Source: Streptomyces sp. R302 (GTDB taxonomy: Bacteria > Actinomycetota > Actinomycetes > Streptomycetales > Streptomycetaceae). Taken from it: a stretch of 64,000 nt of DNA. The stretch spans positions 496,001 through 560,000 of the forward strand of contig NZ_JABBGE010000001.1 in the NCBI RefSeq assembly GCF_012927245.1, read 5' to 3'. The position numbers and the translations under genes were made by a program. Shown in pieces: positions 8,822-20,146 of this stretch. Numbering within the stretch: position 1 is the first letter of the stretch; the number at the start of each line of letters is the position of its first letter. The notes beneath the pieces were generated by a model that searched no databases, was not told where the DNA came from, and was given only the letters and a program-made list of their open reading frames with translations.

Positions 8822-9772
8822 ATGAGCGTGCGCAGTGAAGACACCGATGAGAACACCGCCCCCCACCGGGCGGGCTTCGCCTGCTTCGTCGGGCGCCCCA
8901 ACGCGGGCAAGTCCACCCTCACCAACGCTCTGGTCGGACAGAAGGTGGCGATCACCTCCAACCGCCCCCAGACCACCCGGCACACCGTGCGCGGCATCGT
9001 GCACCGCCCGGACGCCCAGCTGATCCTGGTCGACACCCCGGGCCTCCACAAGCCGCGCACCCTCCTCGGCGAGCGGCTCAACGACGTCGTCCGCACCACC
9101 TGGGCCGAGGTCGACGTCATCGGCTTCTGCCTGCCCGCCGACCAGAAGCTCGGCCCCGGCGACCGCTTCATCGCCAAGGAGCTCGCCGAGATCAAGAAGA
9201 CCCCCAAGGTCGCCATCGTCACCAAGACCGACCTGGTCGACTCCAAGACCCTCGCCGAGCAGCTGATCGCCATCGACCAGCTCGGCCGCGAGCTCGGCAT
9301 CGAGTGGGCCGAGATCGTGCCCGTCTCCGCCGTCGGCGACAAGCAGGTCAAGCTCGTCGCCGACCTGCTCATCCCGCTCCTGCCGAAGTCCCCGCCGCTC
9401 TACCCGGAGGGCGACCTCACGGACGAGCCGGAGCAGGTCATGGTCGCCGAGCTCATCCGCGAGGCCGCGCTCGAAGGCGTACGCGACGAGCTGCCGCACT
9501 CCATCGCGGTCGTCGTCGAGGAGATGATCCCCCGCGAGGGCCGCCCCGCCGACCGACCGCTGCTCGACATCCACGCCAACGTGTACATCGAGCGCCCCAG
9601 CCAGAAGGGCATCATCATCGGCCCCAAGGGCAGCCGCCTGAAGGAGGTCGGGATGAAGTCCCGCAAGCACATCGAGGCCCTCCTCGGCACCCCGGTCTTC
9701 CTCGACCTGCACGTCAAGGTCGCCAAGGACTGGCAGCGCGACCCCAAGCAGCTCCGCCGCCTCGGCTTCTAG
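8822..9772 (+). CDS. era: GTPase Era
   Basis: A 316-residue Ras-like GTPase with G1 GRPNAGKST, G3 DTPGLH, G4 TKTD, and a C-terminal KH domain (IIIGPKGSRLKEVG). Era binds the 3' end of 16S rRNA and assists 30S assembly. I prefer the ATG at 8822 over the one at 8813 because GACAAT (8809-8814) fits a -10 for a leaderless transcript starting at 8822, and the upstream ATG lies inside that hexamer. A small unknown gene follows after 2 bases. Confidence 0.97.
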   Translation: MSVRSEDTDENTAPHRAGFACFVGRPNAGKSTLTNALVGQKVAITSNRPQTTRHTVRGIVHRPDAQLILVDTPGLHKPRTLLGERLNDVVRTTWAEVDVIGFCLPADQKLGPGDRFIAKELAEIKKTPKVAIVTKTDLVDSKTLAEQLIAIDQLGRELGIEWAEIVPVSAVGDKQVKLVADLLIPLLPKSPPLYPEGDLTDEPEQVMVAELIREAALEGVRDELPHSIAVVVEEMIPREGRPADRPLLDIHANVYIERPSQKGIIIGPKGSRLKEVGMKSRKHIEALLGTPVFLDLHVKVAKDWQRDPKQLRRLGF

Positions 9773-9774
9773 CC

Positions 9775-10149
9775 GTGCTCGACGCCGAGACCGGGCGCTT
9801 CGTCGACGCGGCGGTCGCCCTGCCGCCCGCCGCCCTGGCCACCGCCTGGGACCGCGTCGTCGACGACCGGGCCCGGGGCGGCCGGGAGGCCTCCCTCGCG
9901 GCGCGCCCGTCGGCGGCGCGGGACTCGGCGCTGGTGCACCGGGTCCGCTCGGCGCTCCTGCCCCGCGCCGACGAGCTGAACGGCCACCTCGACGGGCTCC
10001 ACTCCGACGCGAAGTCCGCGATCTGCATGGCCTCCCGCGCGGTCCTCGCACGCGGACGGCTCACCCCGGAGCAGTACGCCCTCCTCGTCACCCCCTTCAC
10101 CGACCTGGGCGTCCCGGCCCCGCCGCACCCGACCGTGGACCTGCCCTGA
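9775..10149 (+). CDS. Conserved hypothetical protein downstream of era
   Basis: A 124-residue protein starting at a GTG two bases after the era stop, so probably translated by coupling. It is largely helical, with an Asp/Arg/Ala-rich middle (VDDRARGGREASLAARPSAARDS) and LNGHLDGLHSDAKSAICMASRAVLARGRLTPEQYALLVTPF near the end. I do not recognise a family. No signal peptide or membrane segment is visible. Co-expression with era is the only functional hint. Confidence 0.7.
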   Translation: MLDAETGRFVDAAVALPPAALATAWDRVVDDRARGGREASLAARPSAARDSALVHRVRSALLPRADELNGHLDGLHSDAKSAICMASRAVLARGRLTPEQYALLVTPFTDLGVPAPPHPTVDLP

Positions 10150-10232
10150 GACGGCGTGCCGGCATGACGCCGTGACGCAGACCGGCAAGGGGAAGAAGTC
10201 CGGCTTCCGGAGCCGTCTCTTCGGGCGCCAGG

Positions 10233-10481
10233 TCACGCGCCTTCCTTGAGGACCCTCGTCACGAGGGTCCGCTGGGCGTCCGTGAGGTGGGGGTCGGCGC
10301 ACCGCACCGTCCGGCCGTCGACCGTGATCTCGTACGAGAAGCCGTCCGGGACGCCCCGGGCGGCTTCCGGCGCCGTGAGGACGGCGGAGGCCAGGGACTC
10401 CCACTCGGGGCCCGAGACCTCCACCTCCGCCGACCGCTCGATGCCCGCGAAACCACCGGTGCGCCGCACTCGAATCCGCAT
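10233..10481 (-). CDS. Emfourin-type inhibitor of M4 peptidase
   Basis: An 82-residue protein (MRIRVRRTGGFAGIERSAEVEV, SYEITVDG, TLVTRVLKEGA) matching the protealysin inhibitor emfourin family, small proteins that block the active site of M4 peptidases. It lies 22 bases downstream of the M4 peptidase gene on the same strand, as the protealysin-emfourin operon of Serratia does. There is no signal peptide, so it should act in the cytoplasm. A TAGACA hexamer six bases before the ATG could give it its own leaderless transcript. Confidence 0.82.
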   Translation of the reverse strand: MRIRVRRTGGFAGIERSAEVEVSGPEWESLASAVLTAPEAARGVPDGFSYEITVDGRTVRCADPHLTDAQRTLVTRVLKEGA

Positions 10482-10503
10482 GGGCCCTGTCTACCAGCCC
10501 GGC

Positions 10504-11547
10504 TCAGTCGGTGGGTACGCCCACGGCCGCCCACGCCTTCGTCACGGCCTGGATCTCCGCCGCGTCGCCGTACCGCGCCTTCGCCGCCGCCACCGTGGCC
10601 GCCGCGAACTCCGAGAAGCGCGTTTCGGGCGTCAGCGTGCCGCCCGTCATCACGTCGTACCAGATCCGCCCGGCCCGGTCCCAGGCGTGGCCGCCGAGCT
10701 CGGTCGCCACCAGGTAGAACGCGTGGTTGGGGATGCCGGAGTTGATGTGCACCCCGCCGTTGTCCCGGCCGGTGCGCACGTAGTCGTCCATGTGGGCGGG
10801 CTGCGGGTCCTTGCCGAGGACGTCGTCGTCGTACGCGGTCCCCGGCGCCTTCATGGAGCGCAGCGCCGTCCCCTCCACGTCCGGGTGGAAGAGGCCCTCG
10901 CCGATCAGCCAGTCGGCCTGCTCGGCGGTCTGGCCGAGCGAGTGCTGCTTCACCAGCGAGCCGAAGACGTCGGAGACGGACTCGTTGAGCGCGCCGGACT
11001 GGCTGAAGTACTCCAGGTTCGCCGTGTACTGGGTGAAGCCGTGCGCCAGCTCGTGGCCGATGACGTCCACGGGGAGGGTGAAGTCGAGGAAGATCTCGTC
11101 GTCGCCGTCGCCGAACACCATCTGCTCGCCGTTCCAGAAGGCGTTGCCGTACTTCTCGTCGTAGTGGACGGTCGCGAGCAGCGGCAGCCCGGCGCCGTCC
11201 ATGGAGTCGCGTCCGAAGGCGTCCCGGAAGAGCGCGAAGGTGGCGCCGAGGCCCGCGTAGGCGCGGTTGACGGTGGCGTCGGCCGTCGCCTCCTCGCCCT
11301 CGTCGCGGACCTTCACCCCGGGCAGCCCGGTACGCCGCTGGGCGTCGTACACGGTCCGGCGCGGGGCCGCGGGCTCCGCCGGCGCGCCGGAGGGGGCGAC
11401 GGCCGTGCGGGGCAGGACCCGGGCGGTACGGGCCGAGGCGTCGGCGATCAGGGTGCGGCGGGCGGCCGCGGCGACGGCCGGGTTCGCGGAGGCCGCGAGG
11501 TGCTCCAGGAGGTGGGGCGGCACGATCGTGCAGAAGGGGGAGGTCAT
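10504..11547 (-). CDS. Protealysin-like M4 metallopeptidase
   Basis: A 347-residue thermolysin-family zinc peptidase. The N terminus carries the short protealysin-type propeptide (CTIVPPHLLEHLA). The catalytic HELAHGFTQY motif lies at about residues 165-174 and the downstream zinc Glu is in NESVSDVFGSL. There is no signal peptide, consistent with protealysins kept in the cell or exported without Sec. I start at the ATG at 11547 because CACATT ends 8 bases upstream (leaderless pattern) and family members begin this way; an upstream start at 11583 is possible. The next gene encodes its probable inhibitor. Confidence 0.92.
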   Translation of the reverse strand: MTSPFCTIVPPHLLEHLAASANPAVAAAARRTLIADASARTARVLPRTAVAPSGAPAEPAAPRRTVYDAQRRTGLPGVKVRDEGEEATADATVNRAYAGLGATFALFRDAFGRDSMDGAGLPLLATVHYDEKYGNAFWNGEQMVFGDGDDEIFLDFTLPVDVIGHELAHGFTQYTANLEYFSQSGALNESVSDVFGSLVKQHSLGQTAEQADWLIGEGLFHPDVEGTALRSMKAPGTAYDDDVLGKDPQPAHMDDYVRTGRDNGGVHINSGIPNHAFYLVATELGGHAWDRAGRIWYDVMTGGTLTPETRFSEFAAATVAAAKARYGDAAEIQAVTKAWAAVGVPTD

Positions 11548-11691
11548 ACCCGGCAATGTGGCACTGCGCGACGCGACTGTCACGAGTTGTGACAGGGATT
11601 GGCGAAATGGAGTGATGAGTCACCTTTCGGCCTTGACGACACCGCCGTCCCGCATACTGGAACAGGACGTCCGCCTTCCCCGGGCCTGGGC

Positions 11692-11697
11692 TATGGT
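11692..11697 (+). promoter_or_regulatory. Probable -10 of the leu leader transcript
   Basis: TATGGT ends 10 bases before the leader-peptide ATG at 11708. No convincing -35 was found. An alternative upstream pair is TTGACG (11633-11638) with TACTGG (11655-11660), 16-base spacer. Confidence 0.4.
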
Positions 11698-11707
11698 GAC
11701 GCACATC

Positions 11708-13605
<1,898 letters not shown>

Positions 13606-13621
13606 CCCCGCGCGCGTGCGT

Positions 13622-13660
13622 ACGGCGCCCCGCCCCTCCGACCGGGGGGCGGGGCGCCGT
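13622..13660. terminator. leuA terminator
   Basis: Perfect 15-base GC stem (13622-13636 with 13646-13660) and a 9-base loop, 17 bases after the leuA stop. There is no T-run. Confidence 0.8.
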
Positions 13661-13819
13661 CGCCTGGGCCCCACTCGTTTCCGCCCCCTCCGCGACCACC
13701 CCGGAGGGTGATCTCGCGACGACGGATTCGGCCGTCGGGCCCGGTGTCATCGGCGCCGCCGGGCCCGAAACCCGGGCGTCATGTCTCGGCCATCTCCGGT
13801 GCGAACTACGGACGAGGTG

Positions 13820-13849
13820 CTGACGTCACATCAAGGATGTGGCTAACAT
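13820..13849 (+). promoter_or_regulatory. Housekeeping-type promoter of TerB-like gene
   Basis: CTGACG (13820-13825), 18-base spacer, TAACAT (13844-13849). A transcript starting near 13856 leaves a 40-base leader with GAGGAGG before the GTG at 13896. This rules out the ATG at 13839, which lies inside the promoter. Confidence 0.6.
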
Positions 13850-13895
13850 CACGCCAACGCACCGGCAGTGCAGCCGGGCCGTTGAGGAGGTGCGC

Positions 13896-14588
13896 GTGCG
13901 TTCTGCCAGGAAAACACGTGGTGGGAAGCTGACCGTCTGCGGGATCCGCACCTCCTGGAACACCATCGGCGACGGCGAGTTCTTCTGCGAGGAGTGCGGC
14001 GGCGACCGCAACTACCGGCGGCGCACCGGACGCCGCCGGTTCGCCGTCCTCGGCGTCCCGCTCGTGCCCCGGGGCTGTACGGGGCCGGTGGTGGAGTGCG
14101 CCGCCTGCCAGACCCGCTTCGGCACCGAGGTCCTGGACCGGCCCACCACCGGACGGTTCTCGGCCCTGCTGCGGGACGCCGTCCACACCGTCGCCCTCGC
14201 CGTCCTCACGGCCGGCGGCACCGGCTCCCGCGAGGTCCTCGACCGGGCCGTGCACGCCGTCCGCTCCGCCGGATACGCCGACTGCACGGCCGTCCAGCTC
14301 GTCGACCTGGTCGAGGCCCTGGAGGCGGACACCGGCCGCTTCATGCCCGAGATCAACCCCGAGGGCGCCCTCCTCGCCATCGAGATCCACGAGGCGGTCG
14401 CCCCGCTCACCCCGCACCTGGAGCCGGTCGGCCGGGAGACGCTGCTGCTCCAGGCGGCCGGCATCGCGCTGGCCGACGGCGGCTACAGCCCCGCCGAGCA
14501 GGAGGTCCTGGGCACCGTCGGCACGGCGCTCGGCCTGCCGCCCGAGGACGTCCTGCGGCTGCTCGCCACCGCCCGCACGGTCTCCTGA
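13896..14588 (+). CDS. Zinc-ribbon / TerB-like tellurite resistance family protein
   Basis: A 230-residue protein. The N-terminal 80 residues hold a zinc ribbon with two C-x2-C pairs (CEECGGDRNYRRRTGRRRF and CAACQTRFG). The rest is helical and TerB-like, with the acidic/glycine turn ALADGGYSPAEQEVLGTVG near the C terminus that resembles the TerB metal-binding repeat. The GTG start follows GAGGAGG by five bases. TerB domains occur in tellurite resistance and in stress or secretion-linked contexts; nothing nearby points to tellurite, so the annotated role is a family label only. Confidence 0.85.
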   Translation: MRSARKTRGGKLTVCGIRTSWNTIGDGEFFCEECGGDRNYRRRTGRRRFAVLGVPLVPRGCTGPVVECAACQTRFGTEVLDRPTTGRFSALLRDAVHTVALAVLTAGGTGSREVLDRAVHAVRSAGYADCTAVQLVDLVEALEADTGRFMPEINPEGALLAIEIHEAVAPLTPHLEPVGRETLLLQAAGIALADGGYSPAEQEVLGTVGTALGLPPEDVLRLLATARTVS

Positions 14589-14605
14589 CCTTCGGCGCGA
14601 CCGGC

Positions 14606-15976
14606 CTACGGGACGATGTTCTGGTTGAGCCGGAACACGTTGTCGGGGTCGTAGCGGCGCTTCACCTCCCGCAGCCGCGCGTAGTTCTGCCGGTAGTTGA
14701 CCCGGACCCGGTCCTGGTCGTCGGTGTCCATGAAGTTCACGTACCCGCCGGCCTCGGTGTGCGGGCGCAGCGCGCCGTCGTAGGCGCGGGTCCAGGCCAC
14801 GTTCGCGGCGGTGCCGGACGGGTCGGTCCAGGTGGCGCCGAAGGAGTGCGAGACGTCCGCGTCCCGGTAGGCGAAGGCGGTCTCCTCCGGCCCGGTCCGG
14901 TGGCAGGCCCCGTCGATGGGGAAGAGCGCGGTGTCCGACTCCATGGTCGGCATGGTCGCGCCGTACTCGGCGTGCGCGGCGGCGGCCCCGGCGCTCAGAC
15001 CGCGGCTGAAGTTCCCCTTCCAGTAGTGGTGGAGCCCGGCGGGCAGCTGCGCGTCGAAGAGGGTGTTGATCACCGGGTACGGCATCCGCTCCATGAACCG
15101 GCCCACGACGGGGCCCAGGGCGTCGAGGAGCGCCAGGGTCTTTCCGTCGCCTTCGGGCGGGCCGCTGGAGCAGGTGAACGCGGCGCAGATCGGGCGCCCG
15201 TGCCAGCGCTCCGGCAGGAACGGTTCCTCCGGGCCGAGGGCCAGCACCATGATGACGTTCAGCTCCTCCGGCGCGGCGGTGACGGCCTCGTACCAGGCGC
15301 GGATCACCGCCGGGTCCAGCGGATAGCAGGTCAGCCCGCCGAAGACCTCGGTCAGCGGGTGCAGCCGGTAGCGGAACTCGGTGACCACCCCGAAGTTCCC
15401 GCCGCCGCCGCGCAGCGCCCAGAACAGGTCGGGCCGGCGCTCGGCGTCGCAGGAGACGAGGGTGCCGTCGGCGGTGACGACCTCCGCGCCCGTCAGGTTG
15501 TCGCAGCTCAGGCCGTACCGGCGGGCGAGGTGGCCCATGCCGCCGCCGAGGGTCAGCCCGGCGATGCCGGTCGTGGAGATCACCCCGCCGGTGGTGGCGA
15601 GCCCGAAGGCGTGGGCGGCGTGGTCGAAGTCGCCCCAGGTGGCGCCCCCGCCGGCCCGGGCCGTCCGGGCCTCCGGGTCGACCCGTACCTCCCGCATCGG
15701 GGAGAGGTCCACCACCAGGCCGTCGTCGACCGTGCCGAAGCCGGCCACCGAGTGGGCGCCGCCGCGCACCGCGAGCGGGAGGCCGCGCTCCCGCGCGTGG
15801 CGGACCGCCGCGATCACGTCGCCGGCGTCCACGGCGTGGACGACGACGGCCGGCCGGCGGTCGTGCAGGGCGTTGTAGACCCGCCGGGACTCCTCGTACG
15901 AGGGGTCGCCGGGGGTGACGACGGTGCCGCGCACGGCACCGCGGAGCGTGTCCAGGGTCTCCGTCGAAGTGGTCAT
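14606..15976 (-). CDS. FAD-linked oxidase with berberine-bridge domain
   Basis: A 456-residue PCMH-type flavoprotein. Both residues of bicovalent FAD attachment are visible: His in RGGAHSVAGFG (about residue 72) and Cys in RRYGLSCDNLTGAEV (about residue 150). The C terminus ends in the BBE segment VNYRQNYARLREVKRRYDPDNVFRLNQNI. Relatives oxidise sugars, alkaloids or polyketides with O2. There is no signal peptide. It lies 79 bases downstream of a LuxR-type regulator on the same strand, so the two may be co-transcribed and the regulator may control it. Substrate unknown. Confidence 0.92.
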   Translation of the reverse strand: MTTSTETLDTLRGAVRGTVVTPGDPSYEESRRVYNALHDRRPAVVVHAVDAGDVIAAVRHARERGLPLAVRGGAHSVAGFGTVDDGLVVDLSPMREVRVDPEARTARAGGGATWGDFDHAAHAFGLATTGGVISTTGIAGLTLGGGMGHLARRYGLSCDNLTGAEVVTADGTLVSCDAERRPDLFWALRGGGGNFGVVTEFRYRLHPLTEVFGGLTCYPLDPAVIRAWYEAVTAAPEELNVIMVLALGPEEPFLPERWHGRPICAAFTCSSGPPEGDGKTLALLDALGPVVGRFMERMPYPVINTLFDAQLPAGLHHYWKGNFSRGLSAGAAAAHAEYGATMPTMESDTALFPIDGACHRTGPEETAFAYRDADVSHSFGATWTDPSGTAANVAWTRAYDGALRPHTEAGGYVNFMDTDDQDRVRVNYRQNYARLREVKRRYDPDNVFRLNQNIVP

Positions 15977-16055
15977 GCTCCCGGTGTACGCGGCCGGGCC
16001 CGGCGGCCGCGTCGCCCGTACCGCCCATCTCCGGGGGCGCCGCCGGATGGGCCGT

Positions 16056-17705
16056 TCAGACCAGGCCGTGCGCGTAGGCGTAGGCGGTCGCGGCGGAGCG
16101 GGAGGAGACGCCCAGCTTGGCGAAGATGTTGTTGAGGTGCCGGGCGACCGTGTGCTCGCTGATCACCAGGGCGCGGGCGACGCCCTTGTTCGTGGCGCCG
16201 CCGGCGACGAGCCGCAGCACCTCGGCCTCGCGGGCGGTCAGTCCGCCCGGCAGCCGGCGCCGGGCGGCCGCCGAGAGCAGCGCGGCGGCCCGGCGGGCGT
16301 CGGGCGCGGCGCCGAGCCGCTCGAAGCCGTCCCGGGCGAAGGCGAGTTCGAGGCGGGCGGCCTCCTCGTCCCCGGCCGCCCGGTCGGCCGCCGCGACCAG
16401 CATCCGGGTCTGCGCCGCCTCGTAGGGCACCCGCAGCCGCAGCCAGCCGTCGAGGGCCCGGCGCAGCAGCGGCAGCGCCGCCTCGGGGTCCTCGGCCAGG
16501 GCCACCGCGCCGGTCGCGGTGTCGGCGAGGGCGCGCAGCAGCGGCACGTCACCGGCGAGCGCGTCCAGCTCGGCCGCCGCGCCGGCCGCGTCCCGTACGG
16601 CTCCGACGGCGAGGGAGACCTCGGTGGCGGCGGCGAGGAGCCGGGCCCGGGCCAGCGGGCCCCGGTGGGTGTCCTGGCAGGCGAGCGCGAGCCGCAGCCC
16701 GGCCGCCGCCGCGTCGGCGCGGCCCTGGGCGAGCCGCAGCAGGGCGAGCCCGGGCTGGGGGAGCAGGCCCAGCTCGTGGGCGTGGGAGTAGGAGCGGGCC
16801 GCCTCGTCGAGCCGGCCCTGGCGGCGCTGTACGTCACCGGCGGCGCGGTAGGCGGCGGCCGCCGACTCCAGGCAGTCCACCGGCACCTCCCGGCAGGCCC
16901 GCCGCGCCTCCTCCTCGGCCGCCGTCCAGTCGCCGAGCAGGCCGAGGACCTCGACCCGGTGGGACCGGCAGACCCCGCGGAAGGGGTTCTCGCCGTCGTC
17001 CGTGGTGGCGCACCACTCCATCGCGGTACGGGTCCACTCCACGGCCCGGCCGAAGTCGGCCGTCTCCATGCACTGGGTGAGGGCCAGGCAGTACAGCCAG
17101 CCGGTGAAGAGGCCGCTCAGCTCGCCGGCCTCGGCCGCGCACATGGCCTCGTCGAGGAGCGCGAGCCCTTCGGCGCGGCGGCCCTGGGCGAGGAGGGCGG
17201 CGGAGCCCGCCTGGCGGCTGAGGGCGAGGAGGTCGGGGCTGCCGGAGCGTTCGGCGAGCAGGTTCATGCGGGCGGTCGCGGCGAGCGCTGCGGCCCCGTC
17301 GCCGCGGGCGGTGGCCTCCTCGGCGTCGGTCCAGGCGAGGAAGGACTGCTCGGGGCAGGGCGGCAGCCCGTCCAGGTGGTGGCGGGCGCGGTGCAGCCAG
17401 CCCGCGGCGACGGCGGGCCTGCCGAGGCCGGCGTACTCGTAGTGGAGCCACCAGGCGTCAAGGCCGGCGCTCCGGTGGTCGCCGGCGGCGACGTGGGCGG
17501 AGTGCGCCCGCAGCCGGGCGGCGACGGACTCGTCGAGGTGCCCGGACCACCAGGCGGCGTCGGAGAGCGCGTCGAGGTCCTCGGCGGTCAGCGCCTGGTC
17601 CGGGTGCCGGTCGCAGGCGTGTAGCAGCGCGTACGCCTCTCCCCAGGCCTCGCGCGCCACGGCGTCCCGGGCCCGCCCGGCCCGGTCGATCACGGGTGCG
17701 GACAC
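16056..17705 (-). CDS. LuxR-family regulator with TPR-like body
   Basis: A 549-residue protein. The C-terminal 65 residues form a LuxR/NarL helix-turn-helix ([45 protein letters not shown]). The long N-terminal part is built of Ala/Leu-rich helical hairpins typical of TPR-like repeats. No Walker A is present, so it differs from the usual large ATP-dependent LAL regulators. The GTG start at 17705 has an upstream AAGGGGTGAGG. It lies directly upstream of the flavin oxidase and may regulate it. The inducer is unknown. Confidence 0.85.
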   Translation of the reverse strand: MSAPVIDRAGRARDAVAREAWGEAYALLHACDRHPDQALTAEDLDALSDAAWWSGHLDESVAARLRAHSAHVAAGDHRSAGLDAWWLHYEYAGLGRPAVAAGWLHRARHHLDGLPPCPEQSFLAWTDAEEATARGDGAAALAATARMNLLAERSGSPDLLALSRQAGSAALLAQGRRAEGLALLDEAMCAAEAGELSGLFTGWLYCLALTQCMETADFGRAVEWTRTAMEWCATTDDGENPFRGVCRSHRVEVLGLLGDWTAAEEEARRACREVPVDCLESAAAAYRAAGDVQRRQGRLDEAARSYSHAHELGLLPQPGLALLRLAQGRADAAAAGLRLALACQDTHRGPLARARLLAAATEVSLAVGAVRDAAGAAAELDALAGDVPLLRALADTATGAVALAEDPEAALPLLRRALDGWLRLRVPYEAAQTRMLVAAADRAAGDEEAARLELAFARDGFERLGAAPDARRAAALLSAAARRRLPGGLTAREAEVLRLVAGGATNKGVARALVISEHTVARHLNNIFAKLGVSSRSAATAYAYAHGLV

Positions 17706-17797
17706 GTGCCTCACCCCTTCCGGTCCCTCCAGCCTAGGACGGGACGCGCGAAGGGGGCACCCGGTGGGTGCCCCCTTCGCGCGCGGTGGTGTGCCGG

Positions 17798-19165
17798 TCA
17801 GTCGATGGCGCCGCTCGCGCGGAGCATGTCCTCGCGCTCGACGATCTTCACGCGCTCGCGGCCCTGCGGCTCGCCCAGCGCCTTCTCGGCGGCGTCGAGC
17901 GCGTACCAGCCCTCCCACGTGGTGTAGGTGAGGCCCTTGCCCTCCAGGAAGGCGACGATCGCGTCGGTCTCCGGGTTCGCGGGGGTGAGGAGCCGGCCGG
18001 CGGCGAAGTCCTCCAGGAGGTTCGCGACGGTCTCGTTGGCGTCGCCCTTGGTGTGGCCGATGAGGCCGACCGGGCCGCGGCGGATCCAGCCGGTGACGTA
18101 GGTGGAGGCCATCGGCTCGGTGCCCTCCATGACCCGGCCGCCCTCGTCGGGGACGGTGCCGCTGATGGTGTCCCAGGGGAGCTTGGGCAGCTCGTCGGAG
18201 AGGTAGCCGACGGCGCGGTAGACGGCCTGGACGTCCCAGTCGGTGGTGGCTCCGGTGCCCTTCACGTTCCCGGTGCCGTCGAGCTCGGTGCGCTCGGTGC
18301 GCAGGCCGACGACCTCGCCGTTCTCGCCGAGGATCTCGACGGGCGACTCGAAGAAGTGCAGGAAGAGCTTGTGCGGGCGGTCGCCGACGTCGCGGATCGC
18401 CCAGTTCTCCAGGGTCTTGGCGACCATGTCGGTCTGCTTGTTCTTGCGCCGCTCGGCGATCGAGCCCTCGTCGTAGTCGATGTCCTCGGGGTTGACGATG
18501 ACCTCGATGTTGGGGGAGTGGTCCAGCTCGCGCAGCTCCATGGGGCTGAACTTGGCCTGGGCCGGGCCGCGGCGGCCGAAGACGTGGACCTCCAGGGCCT
18601 TGTTGGCCTTGAGGCCCTCGTACACGTTGGCCGGGATCTCGGTCGGCAGCAGCTCGTCGGCGGTCTTGGCGAGGATGCGGGCGATGTCGAGGGCGACGTT
18701 GCCGACGCCGAGGACGGCGACCTTCTCGGCGGACAGGTCCCAGGTGCGCGGGACGTCCGGGTGGCCGTCGTACCAGGAGGCGAAGTCGGCGGCGCCGAGC
18801 GAGCCCTTCAGCTCCACGCCGGGGATCTTCAGCTCGCGGTCGGCCATGGCGCCGGTGGAGAAGACCACGGCGTCGTAGAAGGAGCGCAGGTCGTCGAGGT
18901 GGACGTCGGTGCCGTAGTCGATGTTGCCGAAGAGGCGGACCTGCGGCTTGTCGAGGACCTGGTGGAGGGCGGTGATGATGCCCTTGATCCGCGGGTGGTC
19001 GGGGGCGACGCCGTAGCGGATGAGGCCGAAGGGGGCCGGCATCCGCTCGAAGATGTCGATGGACACGCCCGGCTCGGTGGCGGTGTCGGACTTCAGCAGC
19101 GCGTCGGCGGCGTAGATGCCGGCGGGGCCGGCGCCGACGATCGCGACCCGGAGGGGGCGGGGCAT
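17798..19165 (-). CDS. Ferredoxin-NADP+ reductase (FprA / adrenodoxin reductase type)
   Basis: A 455-residue FAD/NADP flavoprotein. The FAD fingerprint [18 protein letters not shown] is near the N terminus, [13 protein letters not shown] follows, and the NADP-binding block [17 protein letters not shown] is mid-protein with [19 protein letters not shown]. This is the FprA family, which passes electrons from NADPH to ferredoxins and so to P450s and other enzymes. I start at the ATG at 19165 because AAGGGAA sits six to seven bases upstream; an upstream ATG at 19183 lacks one. A candidate iron-regulator box lies about 45 bases upstream. Confidence 0.94.
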   Translation of the reverse strand: MPRPLRVAIVGAGPAGIYAADALLKSDTATEPGVSIDIFERMPAPFGLIRYGVAPDHPRIKGIITALHQVLDKPQVRLFGNIDYGTDVHLDDLRSFYDAVVFSTGAMADRELKIPGVELKGSLGAADFASWYDGHPDVPRTWDLSAEKVAVLGVGNVALDIARILAKTADELLPTEIPANVYEGLKANKALEVHVFGRRGPAQAKFSPMELRELDHSPNIEVIVNPEDIDYDEGSIAERRKNKQTDMVAKTLENWAIRDVGDRPHKLFLHFFESPVEILGENGEVVGLRTERTELDGTGNVKGTGATTDWDVQAVYRAVGYLSDELPKLPWDTISGTVPDEGGRVMEGTEPMASTYVTGWIRRGPVGLIGHTKGDANETVANLLEDFAAGRLLTPANPETDAIVAFLEGKGLTYTTWEGWYALDAAEKALGEPQGRERVKIVEREDMLRASGAID

Positions 19166-19209
19166 GACTGATTCCCTTCGCATACGGGGTGCGGCGAAGC
19201 CGCCGACAC

Positions 19210-19223
19210 TTAGGCCACCCTAA
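19210..19223 (-). promoter_or_regulatory. Candidate DmdR/IdeR iron box
   Basis: TTAGG-CCAC-CCTAA matches 11 of the first 14 positions of the DtxR-family consensus (TTAGGTTAGCCTAACCTAA) and is itself a short palindrome. It lies 45 bases upstream of the ferredoxin reductase start. The right part of the 19-bp consensus is poor. Confidence 0.35.
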
Positions 19224-19309
19224 TGAACCCCGCGCGGGAAGCGGTACCCGACCCTGGCCTATGCCCCCATAAGGCGAACTTATGACTTCTCAAAGGAGGG
19301 CTGGGGTGC

Positions 19310-20113
19310 TCAGTCGATGAGGAAGAGGACGGTCATCACGGCGGTCAGCAGGGTCAGCGCGGCGCCGCCGAAGAGCAGGACCACCCCGGCCAGGGCGTTC
19401 ACCAGCTGCGTGAACGGGGGTGACAGCACGAGCACGTCCGCGGGGTCGTCCGGGGGGAAGGCCACGGGGACCGACGGCTCGGGCCGGCTGTGGAGGAGGC
19501 CGCGCCAGGCACCGGTCCCGTCCGGGTAGATGTACCCGCCGCGGGTGGCCCGGACGGCGGTCGTCGTGACGCCGTGGGTGAGCAGCCACTTCTCCCGCCG
19601 CGAGCGCCCCGCGCCGTACGCCCCGCACCAGAGCGCCAGCCAGCTCAGCCCGCCGAGCGGGATCAGGATGACGGCCAGGTCCCCCTCGCCCAGCGCCGCG
19701 GCGATCACGATGAGGGCGACGAGCGCCAGCAGATAGGCCAGTACGCCCCGCAGGAGCCGGCGGTGGAACGTCTTCCGCCAGGTCGGGCGGAGCGAGCGGA
19801 TCACCGCGAAGGGGGCGCCGTCGACGTCGTCGCTGTCCGTGCGGTTCGCGAGCAGCGCGTTGATCCCGTCGGCGAAGCGGACCGCCGCCTCCGCGTCCAC
19901 GTCGTCGATCCGGTGGACGAGCGGCGTCGTCCCGGCCCTCGACCGCAGCTCGATCAGGACCGTCCGCCCCTCGGCGCGTATCCGGCCGAGCCCGTCGGCG
20001 GTGAAGGTGACCTGCTCGGTCGGGAGGTCCAGGACCAGACCGCCGTCTTCGGCGAACAGGACGGTTCCCTCCCGGCCCCGGAGCACCGGGAGGGAGGAGA
20101 GGGGTGTCGACAT
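19310..20113 (-). CDS. Membrane protein with PH-like N-terminal domain
   Basis: A 267-residue protein. The first 100 residues form a soluble beta-rich domain (GTVLFAEDGGLVLDLPTEQVTFTADGLGRIRAEGRTVLIELRS, then VHRIDDVDAEAAVRFADGINALL). Two hydrophobic helices follow mid-protein (LAYLLALVALIVIAAALG, VILIPLGGLSWLALWCGAY) and one at the C terminus. The soluble part resembles the neighbour encoded at 20147-20587 in order and wording, so the two are paralogs. The ATG follows TACGAT by seven bases (leaderless pattern). No function recognised. Confidence 0.75.
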   Translation of the reverse strand: MSTPLSSLPVLRGREGTVLFAEDGGLVLDLPTEQVTFTADGLGRIRAEGRTVLIELRSRAGTTPLVHRIDDVDAEAAVRFADGINALLANRTDSDDVDGAPFAVIRSLRPTWRKTFHRRLLRGVLAYLLALVALIVIAAALGEGDLAVILIPLGGLSWLALWCGAYGAGRSRREKWLLTHGVTTTAVRATRGGYIYPDGTGAWRGLLHSRPEPSVPVAFPPDDPADVLVLSPPFTQLVNALAGVVLLFGGAALTLLTAVMTVLFLID

Positions 20114-20146
20114 GGGCGTGATCGTAGAGCCGGGGACGGGTCCGGG

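Noticed and set aside
16029..16055. Frameshifted end of the LuxR gene
   Set aside because: The stop at 16056-16058 follows an intact helix-turn-helix of normal length; nothing is missing.
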